The notes under the pieces: generated by a model
What the model was told of the DNA's origin: nothing
What the model saw: the letters and a program-made list of their open reading frames with translations, nothing else
Databases searched by the model: none
Position numbers and translations under genes: made by a program
Shown: one piece after another, positions 50,850-59,417 of the stretch
Position numbering within the stretch: position 1 is the first letter of the stretch
How the letters are laid out: every line of letters begins with the position of its first letter
NCBI RefSeq assembly: GCF_030651625.1
Contig: NZ_JAUSCF010000024.1
Location: forward strand, 248,001-312,000
Source: Hydrogenophaga sp.
GTDB taxonomy: Bacteria > Pseudomonadota > Gammaproteobacteria > Burkholderiales > Burkholderiaceae_C
Reading direction: 5' to 3'
DNA length: 64,000 nucleotides

Positions 50850-51076
50850 AGCCCGTCTACCCTTTCCGCCGCACTTGCAAAGAAATCACCGCGCTGCTCA
50901 TTGCACGCGAGGACCGCGATCTGCCGTTGTCTGATCGGTTGGCCTTGCGATTGCACATGGCCATGTGCCAGGCGTGTCCGCGCTTTGAGCGGCAACTGCT
51001 CACCATGCGCAACGCGATGAAGCAATGGCGCAGCTACGCAGAGGCGGTCGAGGGCACAGGCAAGGAAAAGGATTGA
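50846..51076 (+). CDS. Zinc-binding anti-sigma factor-like protein (zf-HC2/ZAS)
   Basis: This 76 aa protein has the ZAS-type motif HMAMCQAC (HxxxCxxC) in a helical context (LSDRLALRLHMAMC) and no membrane segment. It is translationally coupled to the ECF sigma gene (ATGA), so it is probably its soluble anti-sigma factor. It ends 4 nt before the convergent ftsY stop. Confidence 0.85.
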   Translation: MKPVYPFRRTCKEITALLIAREDRDLPLSDRLALRLHMAMCQACPRFERQLLTMRNAMKQWRSYAEAVEGTGKEKD

Positions 51077-51080
51077 TCTC

Positions 51081-52118
51081 TCAGGCGAGCAGGGCCTGGG
51101 CAAATTCCCGCGCGTTGAAGGTTTCCAGGTCCTCCAGCTTTTCGCCCACCCCAATGAAATACACCGGAATGGGCTTTTCGCGTGCGATGGCACAGATCAC
51201 ACCACCTTTGGCCGTGCCGTCCAGTTTGGTGATGATCAGGCCGGTGAGGCCCAGCGCTTCGTCAAAGGCCCTGACCTGCATCAGGGCGTTCTGCCCCGTG
51301 TTGCCGTCGATCACCAGCAGCACCTCGTGCGGTGCCGTGGCGTCGGCCTTTTGAACCACGCGCTTGATCTTGCGCAACTCTTCCATCAGGTGCAACTGGG
51401 TGGGCAGGCGACCGGCGGTGTCGACCAGCACCACATCGCGCCCCCGTGATTTGCCGGCCGTCACCGCGTCGAAGCTCACTGCGGCCGGGTCGCCGCCTTG
51501 CTGGGTGATGATCTCCACCGTGTTGCGATCGGCCCAGACGGCCAGTTGCTCGCGTGCCGCAGCGCGGAAGGTGTCGGCCGCCGCCAGCAGCACGGTGGCG
51601 CCTTCCTGGGCCAGGTGCCGGGTCAGTTTGCCGATGGAGGTGGTTTTCCCCGCGCCATTGACGCCCGCCACCATGACCACTGTGGGCTTGTGTTGACCGA
51701 TCACCAGGGCTTTCTGAAGCGGTCTGAGCAGGTCCGCAATGGCATCAGCAAGCAAACCCTTCACGGCGGCCGGGTCGGTGGTCTTGCTTTCCTTGACGCG
51801 GCGTTTCAGGTCAGTCAGCAGGAATTCGGTGGCTTTGACGCCGCTGTCGGCCATCAGCAGGGCGGTTTCCAGGTCCTCGTACAACGCATCGTCGATCTGG
51901 GTGCCGGTGAAAACGGTGGTCAGGCTGGAGCCCGTCTTGCGCAGGCCCACCTTGAGCTTGTCCATCCAGCTCCGCCTGGGGGCCTCGACGGGCACCGGTG
52001 GTACTGCGACCGGGGGCTCAGCCTGGGGTGCGGGCGATGCGGTCAGGGGCTCCGGCAGGGCCGGGGTGGGCGCGACGGGATCGGGTGTGGGGGCTTTTTT
52101 GCGAAAGAACGAGAACAT
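51081..52118 (-). CDS. ftsY: Signal recognition particle receptor FtsY
   Basis: This 345 aa GTPase starts at ATG 52118 (an upstream in-frame ATG at 52139 is less likely). An N-terminal Pro/Ala-rich acidic-poor linker (residues 10-60) leads to the N domain (RRSWMDKLKVGLRKTGSSL) and G domain with VNGAGKTTSIGKL, DTAGRLPTQ and TKLDGTAKGG. It docks SRP-ribosome complexes at the membrane. It is divergent from the M16 gene with only 29 bases between the starts. Confidence 0.96.
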   Translation of the reverse strand: MFSFFRKKAPTPDPVAPTPALPEPLTASPAPQAEPPVAVPPVPVEAPRRSWMDKLKVGLRKTGSSLTTVFTGTQIDDALYEDLETALLMADSGVKATEFLLTDLKRRVKESKTTDPAAVKGLLADAIADLLRPLQKALVIGQHKPTVVMVAGVNGAGKTTSIGKLTRHLAQEGATVLLAAADTFRAAAREQLAVWADRNTVEIITQQGGDPAAVSFDAVTAGKSRGRDVVLVDTAGRLPTQLHLMEELRKIKRVVQKADATAPHEVLLVIDGNTGQNALMQVRAFDEALGLTGLIITKLDGTAKGGVICAIAREKPIPVYFIGVGEKLEDLETFNAREFAQALLA

Positions 52119-52129
52119 TTTTCCATCTC

Positions 52130-52148
52130 TAGAATCCATTGCATTCTA
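52130..52148. promoter_or_regulatory. Symmetric pair of -10-like elements between ftsY and the M16 gene
   Basis: TAGAAT (52130-52135) on the plus strand and TAGAAT read on the minus strand from ATTCTA (52143-52148) form an inverted repeat around a 7-nt centre, filling most of the 29-base gap between divergent start codons. Both match the sigma-70 -10 consensus at five of six positions. Good -35 boxes are not seen. It could be a compact bidirectional promoter; this is inference. Confidence 0.35.
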
Positions 52149-53644
52149 TGAAACGCACTTTGCTTGCGCTCAACGCGCTGATGGCGGCCACATTCGCCCT
52201 GGTTCTTTCCCCCATCGCCCTGGCAGCATCGCCATCCTCGCCGCCCCTTGCGTCGCCTGCGGCGGCCATTGGGTCCACCGCTTCCCCGGCGGTGAATGCC
52301 TTGGTCGCACAGCAGTTCACGCTGGCCAATGGCATGACACTGATCGTGCGCCCGGACCGCCGTGCCCCCACGGTGGCGCACATGCTGTGGGTGCGGGTGG
52401 GCTCCATGGACGAGGTCGACGGTACCTCGGGCGTGGCGCATGTGCTGGAGCACATGATGTTCAAGGGTACGCCAGACCTCAAACCGGGTGAGTTCTCGCG
52501 GCGCGTGGCTGCGCTGGGCGGGCGTGACAACGCCTTCACCAGCCGGGACGCTACGGCCTACCACCAGCAGGTGCCCTCCAATCAACTGGAAGCCATGATG
52601 CGCCTGGAGGCCGACCGGTTTGCCCGCAACCAGTGGGCGGACGAAGAATTTGTGCGCGAGATCGAGGTCATCAAAGAGGAGCGGCGGCAACGCACCGAAG
52701 AGTCCCCTCGTGCGCGCATGTTCGAAGCGCTCAATGCCATGGTTTTCCAGGCAAACCCCTACCGGCGACCCATCATCGGCTGGATGAGCGATCTCGACGC
52801 CATGACACCCGCCGATGTGCGCGAGTTTTACCAGCGCTGGTACAGCCCGACGAACGCAGCGGTGGTGATTGCCGGTGATGTGGATGTCGATCAGGTGCGG
52901 GCATTGGCAGAAGACATCTACGGGCGCCTTCCGGCACGGGCCTTGCCAGACCGCAAGCCGCGCGATGAACCTTTGCAGGTCGGTCCGCGCAAGCTCGAGT
53001 TCCGTGCCGTGGCCGATCAGGCGCTGGTGGCATTGGCCTGGAAAGTGCCGCGCTGGACCGGCGAGGGCGATACCGGCGACGGTTCGCAGCAGGATGCACT
53101 CGCGCTCACGGTATTGTCGGCCGTACTCGACGGCTACAGCGGCGCCCGGCTGGAGCGGGCGCTGGTGCAGGGCTCCGGGACGGGGGGCAAGCGCGTGGCC
53201 GATACCGCCGGTGCGTCATATGGTCTGATGGGACGAGGGCCGCAGCTTTTCCTGCTCAGCGCCGTGCCCGCGCGTGGTGTGACACCTGAGATGGCCGCTG
53301 CCGCCCTCAAGTCCGAAGTCGAACGCATCGCCCGGGAGGGCGTCAACGAAGCCGAACTGCGCCGCGTGAAAACCCAGTGGACCGCCAGCGAAATCTACAA
53401 GCTCGATTCCGTGTTCAATCAGGCGCGCGAACTGGGCAGCTACTGGATCAATGGCATGCCCATCGACACGGGTGAGCGTCTCATGAAGCTCTTGCAAGGC
53501 GTGACGGCGGCGCAGGTGCAGTCGGTGGCTCAGCGCTATTTCAGCGACGAACAACTCACCACTGGCGTGTTGGTGCCAGACCCCGGGCGGCGAGAAGCTA
53601 CCACCCCTGCCGCTTCCGGCAACCGTCCCGCCCTTCGTCATTGA
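52148..53644 (+). CDS. M16 family zinc peptidase (catalytic member)
   Basis: This 498 aa protein has a signal peptide (about 30 residues, ending IALA) and the inverzincin motif HVLEHMMFKGT (HxxEH) with the distal Glu in EIEVIKEERRQR, so the zinc site is complete. It is probably periplasmic. The gene pair with the following M16-like gene resembles alpha/beta heterodimers such as MPP, with this one catalytic. Confidence 0.92.
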   Translation: MKRTLLALNALMAATFALVLSPIALAASPSSPPLASPAAAIGSTASPAVNALVAQQFTLANGMTLIVRPDRRAPTVAHMLWVRVGSMDEVDGTSGVAHVLEHMMFKGTPDLKPGEFSRRVAALGGRDNAFTSRDATAYHQQVPSNQLEAMMRLEADRFARNQWADEEFVREIEVIKEERRQRTEESPRARMFEALNAMVFQANPYRRPIIGWMSDLDAMTPADVREFYQRWYSPTNAAVVIAGDVDVDQVRALAEDIYGRLPARALPDRKPRDEPLQVGPRKLEFRAVADQALVALAWKVPRWTGEGDTGDGSQQDALALTVLSAVLDGYSGARLERALVQGSGTGGKRVADTAGASYGLMGRGPQLFLLSAVPARGVTPEMAAAALKSEVERIAREGVNEAELRRVKTQWTASEIYKLDSVFNQARELGSYWINGMPIDTGERLMKLLQGVTAAQVQSVAQRYFSDEQLTTGVLVPDPGRREATTPAASGNRPALRH

Positions 53645-53670
53645 CGCGCCGCCGCGCTGTCTGGAATTTC

Positions 53671-55020
53671 ATGTCATCAACTTCATTCTTCAGTGCGCGT
53701 TTCAAGCGCTTGTTGTGTGCGCTCGGCGCCTGTCTTTTGGGGCTCCAGGTGCAGGCAGCCATGCCCATCGAACACTGGACCCACGCCAGCGGTGCGCGTG
53801 TGTATCTGGTGAGCACACCCACCTTGCCCATGCTGGATGTGCAGGTGAACTTCGACGGTGGCAGCCGGCGCGAACCCATGGCCAAAGCCGGCCTGGCGAG
53901 CGCCACCGCCGGTCTGTTTTCCGGCGGCGTGATGGCCCAGGGTGAGTTGCCCGCGCTTGATGAAAACCAGTTGAGCGAGGCCTGGGTCGATCTGGGCGCC
54001 CAGTTCGGGGCACAGGCGTCGTCCGATCGTTTCACCGTGTCGCTGCGCACGCTCACCGAGTCTGCGCTCCTGGAGCAGGCCGTGGCGCTGGCAGCCCGAC
54101 AACTGGCCGCACCCTCGTGGCCTGATGCCGTCTGGCAGCGCGACCGCGAACGCACCCTGGCTGCGCTCAAAGAGGCGGAGAATCGCCCGGCCACCCATGC
54201 AGGTCGAACCTTTTCGCGCGCGGTTTTCGGTGAGCATCCGTATGGATTCGAAGCCACTGCCGACACCCTCAACACCATCTCGGTGGCCGACATGCGCAAT
54301 TTCTACCGCCGACATGTGGCCGCTTGTCGCGCCCAGATCAGTCTGGTGGGTGCTATCGACCGCGCCGGCACCGATCGCATCGTGAGCCAGTTCATGGCCG
54401 CCGTCCAGCCGCACGGCTGCGAACCGCTGGCAGAAGTTGGTGAGGTAAAACCAATAGACCGCGCAGTCGACGAGCGTTTGCCCTTCAAGGCAGCCCAGGC
54501 CCAGGTGCTCATCGGGCAACCGGGCGTGGCGCGCGATGATCCTGATTTTTTCCCGTTGTTCGTGGGCAACTACATCCTGGGTGGTGGTGGATTTGTGTCC
54601 CGTCTGACCACCGAGGTGCGCGAAAAGCGGGGGCTGAGCTACAGCGTGTACAGCTATTTTTCGCCTGGACGGCACGCGGGGCCTTTCCAGATCGGGCTGA
54701 CCACACGCCCCGATCAGGCAGACGAAGCCGTCGGCGTGGCGCGAGAGGTGGTGCGCGCCTTCGTGGCCGATGGGCCGACCGAGGAAGAGCTGACGGCAGC
54801 CAAGGAAAACCTCGTCAATGGCTTTGCGCTGCGCATCGACAGCAATCGCAAGCTGCTGGACAACGTCGCCAACATCGCCTGGAACGGCCTGCCGCTGGAT
54901 TACCTCGACACCTGGACCCAGCAGGTGGAGCGCGTGACCGTGGCCGACATCCGGCGCGCATTTGGCCGGGTGCTGCAACCCGACCGCATGGTCACGGTGG
55001 TCGTGGGCGCCCAACCCTGA
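53671..55020 (+). CDS. M16 family peptidase-like protein lacking the zinc motif
   Basis: This 449 aa protein starts at ATG 53671; the frame is open from 53641 but ATG 53671 gives a proper signal peptide (CALGACLLGLQVQA). It aligns with the M16 fold: NFDGGSRREPMAKAGLA, then GLFSGG where HxxEH is expected, and the C-terminal YILGGGGFVSRLTTEVREKRGLSYSV with the R/Y substrate-binding motif. It likely acts as the noncatalytic partner of the preceding protease. The gap is 26 nt. Confidence 0.9.
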   Translation: MSSTSFFSARFKRLLCALGACLLGLQVQAAMPIEHWTHASGARVYLVSTPTLPMLDVQVNFDGGSRREPMAKAGLASATAGLFSGGVMAQGELPALDENQLSEAWVDLGAQFGAQASSDRFTVSLRTLTESALLEQAVALAARQLAAPSWPDAVWQRDRERTLAALKEAENRPATHAGRTFSRAVFGEHPYGFEATADTLNTISVADMRNFYRRHVAACRAQISLVGAIDRAGTDRIVSQFMAAVQPHGCEPLAEVGEVKPIDRAVDERLPFKAAQAQVLIGQPGVARDDPDFFPLFVGNYILGGGGFVSRLTTEVREKRGLSYSVYSYFSPGRHAGPFQIGLTTRPDQADEAVGVAREVVRAFVADGPTEEELTAAKENLVNGFALRIDSNRKLLDNVANIAWNGLPLDYLDTWTQQVERVTVADIRRAFGRVLQPDRMVTVVVGAQP

Positions 55021-55099
55021 GTGGCCTGGCCCCATGTGCCATCAGCGCGGGTGGCGGTTGCCGTAAGCTCGTGCGCTGTTTCATGTTCGGACTCAATGA

Positions 55100-55714
55100 A
55101 TGAAAGCAACCGGCAAAAAGCCCGTTGGCCGTCTGGCCAAGGTTCCCCACGAAGTTCGCATCATCGGCGGACTGTGGAAACGAACCAGACTGAGCGTGAT
55201 CGACGCGCCCGGGCTGCGCCCCACGCCTGCGCGCGTGCGCGAAACCCTGTTCAACTGGCTGGGCCAGGATCTCACTGGGTGGCGCTGTCTGGATGCCTTT
55301 GCTGGCACCGGTGCGCTGGGCCTGGAAGCCGCTTCACGCGGTGCGACCGAGGTGGTGCTGGTCGAGCATGACAATGAGCTGCTCATGCGCCTGCGCCGAA
55401 TGAAGGACCAGCTCAAGGCGGAGGTCGTGAGGGTGGAGCGGGGTGATGCCGTGGCTTCCCTGAGGCAACGAGCCGGGCAGAACCTGGATGTGATTTTTCT
55501 GGATCCGCCTTTTGCCGAGGGTGGCAATGAGGCGCTGTTTGCCACTGCCTTGGCGGCCGCAGGTCAGGCCATCGGATCGCAAGGTTTCATCTACCTGGAA
55601 GCCCCTCGCCCCTGGACCAACGATGAGCTTTCCCAGATGGGGCTGGAGCTGCATAAACACGGCCGTGCGGGTGCCGTGGCCTTTCACCTGTTGCGGACTT
55701 TGCCCGCGCAGTAG
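55100..55714 (+). CDS. rsmD: 16S rRNA (guanine(966)-N(2))-methyltransferase
   Basis: This 204 aa enzyme has the RsmD N-terminus (VRIIGGLWKRTRLSV, RPTPARVRETLFNWL), the SAM site LDAFAGTGALGLEAASRG and the catalytic DPPF motif near residue 135. It methylates G966 of 16S rRNA. The gene is followed 36 nt later by coaD, the usual order in Burkholderiales. Confidence 0.95.
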   Translation: MKATGKKPVGRLAKVPHEVRIIGGLWKRTRLSVIDAPGLRPTPARVRETLFNWLGQDLTGWRCLDAFAGTGALGLEAASRGATEVVLVEHDNELLMRLRRMKDQLKAEVVRVERGDAVASLRQRAGQNLDVIFLDPPFAEGGNEALFATALAAAGQAIGSQGFIYLEAPRPWTNDELSQMGLELHKHGRAGAVAFHLLRTLPAQ

Positions 55715-55750
55715 TGGGGCGGCGCCAGGCCCTCGCGCATAATTCGCTGA

Positions 55751-56269
55751 ATGAATGCAGTCTTGTCCACCCCCGCCACCGGCGCGCGCATCGCCGTCTA
55801 CAGCGGCACGTTCGACCCACTGACCCTGGGGCATGAGGACGTGGTGCGTCGGGCCGCACAGCTGTTTGACGAGGTGGTGCTGGCCGTGGCCATTGCCCAC
55901 CACAAGAAGACCCGTTTCAGCCTGAAAGAGCGTCTGGAAATGGCTGCCGAAGCCACGCGAGACCTGCCCGGGCGCGTGCGGGTACTGCCATTCGATGGCT
56001 TGATCATGGATTTCTGCCGGCAGAACGGCGCAGTGGCGGTGGTGCGTGGCATCCGCAACGTCACGGATTTTGACTATGAAGCACAGATGGCCGCGATGAA
56101 CCGCAAGCTCCACCCCGGGGTGGAAACCGTGTTCCTGTTGCCGCAGGCCGACCTGCAATGCATCTCCAGCACCCTGGTGCGTGAGATTGCGACGCTGGGC
56201 GGTGATGTGTCGGGCATGGTCAGTGCGCCGGTGGCCAGGGCGTTGGCGCCCAAGCCCTTGCAAGCCTGA
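55751..56269 (+). CDS. coaD: Phosphopantetheine adenylyltransferase
   Basis: This 172 aa enzyme of coenzyme A synthesis has the nucleotidyltransferase motif SGTFDPLTLGHEDVV (TxGH form), RGIRNVTDFDYEAQMA and SSTLVREIA, all as in CoaD. It converts phosphopantetheine and ATP to dephospho-CoA. A 12-residue N-terminal extension (NAVLSTPATGARI) precedes the core. Confidence 0.95.
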   Translation: MNAVLSTPATGARIAVYSGTFDPLTLGHEDVVRRAAQLFDEVVLAVAIAHHKKTRFSLKERLEMAAEATRDLPGRVRVLPFDGLIMDFCRQNGAVAVVRGIRNVTDFDYEAQMAAMNRKLHPGVETVFLLPQADLQCISSTLVREIATLGGDVSGMVSAPVARALAPKPLQA

Positions 56270-56296
56270 GCTTTTTGGCGAAGAGGGCGAGACACC

Positions 56297-56605
56297 ATGG
56301 CACTCATGATCACAGACGAATGCATCAACTGCGATGTGTGCGAGCCAGAATGTCCCAATCAGGCCATCTACATGGGTGAGGACATCTACGAGATCGATCC
56401 GGCAAAGTGCACCGAGTGCGTAGGGCACTTTGACGAACCGCAGTGTGTGCAGGTGTGCCCTGTGAGTTGCATTCCCATTCATCCCGGGCACATCGAAAAC
56501 CGGGAGACGCTCTGGCAGAAATACCAGCGTTTGCAGCAGCAGGGTCAGGCGTCTTCAGGTGCGGGTGGCGCGCCAGTGGCTGATCCTGCATTGACCAAGA
56601 CCTGA
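56297..56605 (+). CDS. YfhL-type ferredoxin with two [4Fe-4S] clusters
   Basis: This 102 aa protein has the two-cluster pattern [12 protein letters not shown] at residues 9-20 and [18 protein letters not shown] further on, with a longer spacing in the second motif, typical of the YfhL/Fdx family. The C-terminal 30 residues are Gln/Gly/Ala-rich. Its 3' end overlaps the convergent pth gene by 61 bases, so the tail is coded on both strands. Confidence 0.9.
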   Translation: MALMITDECINCDVCEPECPNQAIYMGEDIYEIDPAKCTECVGHFDEPQCVQVCPVSCIPIHPGHIENRETLWQKYQRLQQQGQASSGAGGAPVADPALTKT

Positions 56606-57225
56606 GCGGCTGGGTCTTCCTTTTTCTCGGGTCTGGGTGGTTTGGGCCGGGGTGGCTTGCTGGTGTGAATCAGCGCCGTGGCCTTGTTCATGTCACCCGC
56701 AACCAGATTTGGCAGTGCTTTCAGACTGCGGTCCAATGCCTGGGCAATGGCGATGCGGTCGTCAGGCGAAGGCTTCTTCAGTACCCAGTTCGCCACCTCG
56801 TTTCTGTTGCCAGGATGGCCAATACCGATCCTCAGCCGCCAGTATTCGGCACTGCCCAACTGAGCATGGATATCACGCAAGCCATTGTGGCCGGCATGGC
56901 CGCCACCCTTCTTGAGCTTGGCTTCGCCTGGCGGCAAATCGAGTTCATCGTGAACAACCAGCACCTCCTCGGGCGCGATCTTGTAGAAGCGGGCGAGCGA
57001 GGCGACTGACCTGCCTGAGAGATTCATGAAGGTCTGCGGCTCGATCAGCCAGACGGACTGTCCACCCAGATTGGCGCGTGCCACCATGCCCTGGTGGCCC
57101 CGCTCCATCTGCAGCGAAACCTTGAGCAGGCGGGCTGCTTCATCCACCCACCAGAAGCCCGCGTTGTGGCGTGTGTGCTCGTATTCAGGTCCCGGATTGC
57201 CCAGGCCAGCGATGAGTCGGATCAT
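56545..57225 (-). CDS. pth: Peptidyl-tRNA hydrolase
   Basis: This 226 aa enzyme has [21 protein letters not shown] with the catalytic His near residue 20, PQTFMNLSG and [28 protein letters not shown]. It rescues peptidyl-tRNAs from stalled ribosomes. It is longer than usual (about 190 aa) through a Pro/Lys-rich C-terminal tail of about 35 residues. Part of that tail overlaps the ferredoxin gene on the opposite strand. Confidence 0.95.
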   Translation of the reverse strand: MIRLIAGLGNPGPEYEHTRHNAGFWWVDEAARLLKVSLQMERGHQGMVARANLGGQSVWLIEPQTFMNLSGRSVASLARFYKIAPEEVLVVHDELDLPPGEAKLKKGGGHAGHNGLRDIHAQLGSAEYWRLRIGIGHPGNRNEVANWVLKKPSPDDRIAIAQALDRSLKALPNLVAGDMNKATALIHTSKPPRPKPPRPEKKEDPAAQVLVNAGSATGAPPAPEDA

Positions 57226-57258
57226 TCACAGGATTATCGGTGAGGTTAGAACGAAAAA

Positions 57259-57346
57259 CCCCCGCGCCGCTTCGAGCCACACCCTCAAAGGGACGGCATT
57301 GCCGTCCGTCCTGAGATTGTCGAAGGGCGGCCCAGCGGTGTCCTGG
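57259..57346 (+). repeat. Dispersed intergenic repeat between pth and rplY
   Basis: The element reads CCCCGCGCCGCTTCGAGCC on the plus strand, then a CCCTCAAAGGG segment, GGCATTGCCGTCC and GCGGTGTCCTGG at its end. Within it is CCTGAGATTGTCGAAGGGCG (57310-57329), a half copy of the palindromic element found in tex. It lies 33 nt upstream of the pth start, opposite in orientation to both flanking genes. Confidence 0.7.
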
Positions 57347-57403
57347 ATGGGACTGTTTCATGCGTCGTGGGTCGCACGCTGCGCGGTGGAGCAACTGAAA
57401 TGA

Positions 57404-57428
57404 CAACGGCCCGCAGAGCGGGCCGTTG
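57404..57428 (-). terminator. Hairpin downstream of rplY
   Basis: CAACGGCCCGC (57404-57414) pairs with GCGGGCCGTTG (57418-57428) around a three-base loop, 27 nt after the rplY stop in the minus direction. The following bases on the minus strand (TCATTTCAG) give only a weak T tract, so termination may be partial. Confidence 0.6.
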
Positions 57429-57455
57429 GTGGCAGAAGCAAGGGTCCGGAAGGAC

Positions 57456-58079
57456 TTACTTCTTCTTCTTGCCCTTCTTGTCGTCAACCGCAGCCACCAC
57501 AGGAGCGGCCACCACTTCTTCGACGGGCTCGACCACGGTCGCCACCGTCAGGTTGCTGCGGCCGTGCATGACCAGCTTGATGCCCTTGGTCAGCTTGATG
57601 TCACCGGTGTGGATGGTGCTGCCCTTGGTCACTTCACTCAGATCGACCACGATGTTTTCTGGCAACTGGGTGGCCAGGCACTCGATTTCGATCTCGTTCA
57701 TCACGTGGTTGATCACGCAGCGGTCGACTTTCACGGCTGGCGAGCTCTCAGCGCCTTCAAAGTGCAGTGGCACCTTCTTGCGCAGACGGGTCTTGTCGTT
57801 GACGCGCTGAAAGTCCACGTGCAGCACTTGTGGCTTGTAGGGGTGGTACTGCACATCGCGCAGCAGCACTTTTTGCACGGTGCCACCAACGTCCATGTCC
57901 AGGATGGCCGAGTGGAAGGCTTCCTTCTTCAGGGCATGCCACAAGGCGTTGTGATCGAGTTCGATCGTGATGGCAGGCGCATCACCGCCAAAAACGATAC
58001 CGGGCGCGCGACCGGTGTTGCGCAGACGGCGGCTCGCACCCGTACCCTGCTTGGCGCGCTCAAAAGCGACAAATTGCAT
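57456..58079 (-). CDS. rplY: 50S ribosomal protein L25/general stress protein Ctc
   Basis: This 207 aa protein starts at ATG 58079 because GGAGA lies 6 nt upstream; an in-frame ATG at 58091 sits before that site. The N-terminal L25 domain ([21 protein letters not shown], about 1-95) binds 5S rRNA and the C-terminal TL5 domain ([17 protein letters not shown] to about 190) follows, ending in a Lys-rich tail (KKGKKKK). It is downstream of prs with a structured 101-base gap. Confidence 0.96.
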   Translation of the reverse strand: MQFVAFERAKQGTGASRRLRNTGRAPGIVFGGDAPAITIELDHNALWHALKKEAFHSAILDMDVGGTVQKVLLRDVQYHPYKPQVLHVDFQRVNDKTRLRKKVPLHFEGAESSPAVKVDRCVINHVMNEIEIECLATQLPENIVVDLSEVTKGSTIHTGDIKLTKGIKLVMHGRSNLTVATVVEPVEEVVAAPVVAAVDDKKGKKKK

Positions 58080-58090
58080 GACATTCTCCA

Positions 58091-58149
58091 TTTGAGGGGT
58101 TCCGCGACCAGAACGCCTCTGTTGATAAAGAGCAGCCCCTCAAATGAGG
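58091..58149 (-). promoter_or_regulatory. Inverted repeat in the prs-rplY leader next to the rplY ribosome site
   Basis: On the minus strand TTTGAGGGG (from 58144 to 58136) can pair with CCCCTCAAA (58099 to 58091), a perfect 9-bp stem with a 36-nt loop. The stem ends one base before the rplY Shine-Dalgarno (GGAG). The first arm also overlaps a smaller palindrome (58138-58149). The structure could regulate L25 translation. Confidence 0.4.
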
Positions 58150-58180
58150 CGCGCTCGCTTTTTGCTGCCAGCAGGGTCTC

Positions 58181-59155
58181 TTAGAAGAGGTTGTCCTGAT
58201 CGGCAAACAAACTCATGACCGACTCACCCGAGGCAATGCGCGCGATGGTCTCTGCCATCAGCGGTGCCACGGAGAGCTGGCGAATCTTGGAACAGGCTTG
58301 CGCCGCCTGGGACAACGGGATCGTGTTGGTCACCACCACTTCGTCCAGTGCGCTGCCCTTGGCGATGCGTTCAATGGCCGGTCCGGAAAAAATCGGGTGG
58401 GTGCAGTACGCATAGACATGCTTGGCACCGCGTTCCTTGAGCACCTCTGCCGCCTTGACCAGCGTGCCTGCGGTGTCGATCATGTCGTCCATGATCACGC
58501 AGTTGCGACCATCGATGTCACCGATCACGTGCATCACTTCGGACACGTTGGCCTTGGGGCGCCGCTTGTCAATGATGGCCATGTCGCAGTTGAGCTGCTT
58601 GGCCAGCGCGCGTGCACGCACCACGCCGCCCACGTCTGGAGACACCACCAACAGGTCGGGATAGTTCTTCTGCCGCAGGTCGCCCAGCAGCACGGGGGAC
58701 GCGTAAATGTTGTCGACCGGGATGTCGAAAAAACCCTGGATCTGGTCTGCGTGCAGGTCCATGGTCAGCACGCGGTTCACACCAACTGCCTGGAGCATGT
58801 TGGCCACCACCTTGGCCGAAATGGGCACGCGGCTGGAGCGGGGGCGCCGGTCCTGGCGGGCGTAGCCGAAGTAGGGGATGACCGCAGAGATGCTCACCGC
58901 CGATGCGCGCTTGAGCGCGTCGACCATGATGATCAGCTCCATCAGGTTTTCATTGGTCGGCGCGCAGGTGGACTGAATCACGAACGCATGTCGGGCGCGG
59001 ACGTTCTGGGTGATCTCGACAGTCACTTCACCATCGGAGAAACGCCCAACATTGGCCGCGCCGAGCTGCGTGCCGAGGTGCTGGGCAATTTCCGCAGCCA
59101 GCACCGGGTTGGCGTTCCCGGTGAAGATCATGAAATCCGGGGGCTGAACTTGCAT
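58181..59155 (-). CDS. prs: Ribose-phosphate pyrophosphokinase
   Basis: This 324 aa enzyme makes PRPP from ribose-5-phosphate and ATP. It has [28 protein letters not shown], the metal-binding [18 protein letters not shown], the flexible catalytic loop region [11 protein letters not shown] and the PRPP-binding [13 protein letters not shown]. The N-terminal extension is short (MQVQPPD). It follows a tRNA-Gln gene and its terminator and precedes rplY. Confidence 0.97.
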   Translation of the reverse strand: MQVQPPDFMIFTGNANPVLAAEIAQHLGTQLGAANVGRFSDGEVTVEITQNVRARHAFVIQSTCAPTNENLMELIIMVDALKRASAVSISAVIPYFGYARQDRRPRSSRVPISAKVVANMLQAVGVNRVLTMDLHADQIQGFFDIPVDNIYASPVLLGDLRQKNYPDLLVVSPDVGGVVRARALAKQLNCDMAIIDKRRPKANVSEVMHVIGDIDGRNCVIMDDMIDTAGTLVKAAEVLKERGAKHVYAYCTHPIFSGPAIERIAKGSALDEVVVTNTIPLSQAAQACSKIRQLSVAPLMAETIARIASGESVMSLFADQDNLF

Positions 59156-59197
59156 GGTGTTTCCAGCGGTTTGAACGAAGCCTCTGAAGCTGTCGTC

Positions 59198-59220
59198 AAA
59201 AAAGCCATCTTGAGATGGCT
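59198..59220 (-). terminator. Rho-independent terminator of tRNA-Gln
   Basis: On the minus strand the stem AGCCATC (59220 to 59214) and GATGGCT (59209 to 59203) enclose a four-base loop and are followed by six T (59203-59198). It lies 30 nt after the tRNA 3' end and 43 nt before the prs start, so prs needs a promoter downstream of it or read-through. Confidence 0.88.
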
Positions 59221-59249
59221 GGTCGCGTGCTTGTCGTGCTTAAAAAGGG

Positions 59250-59326
59250 TGGCAGGGGAGAAAGGATTCGAACCTTTGCATGCTGGAATCAAAATCCAGT
59301 GCCTTAACCAACTTGGCGACTCCCCT
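59250..59326 (-). tRNA. tRNA-Gln (anticodon TTG)
   Basis: Seventy-seven bases on the minus strand fold as a cloverleaf: acceptor AGGGGAG/CTCCCCT, discriminator G and encoded CCA; anticodon stem CTGGA/TCCAG with loop TTTTGAT (anticodon TTG); and a T loop with TTCGAAT between AAAGG and CCTTT. It reads CAA codons, and CAG by wobble. It lies between ispE (92 nt upstream) and prs. Confidence 0.97.
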
Positions 59327-59417
59327 ACACAAGCTGCGTGCCCGGCTTGTCACCTGGCAGGCAGCAAAAAAATGTCGCTGAATCTGCATTCAGTGCTTGA
59401 CAGCAGAGTCCGACATT

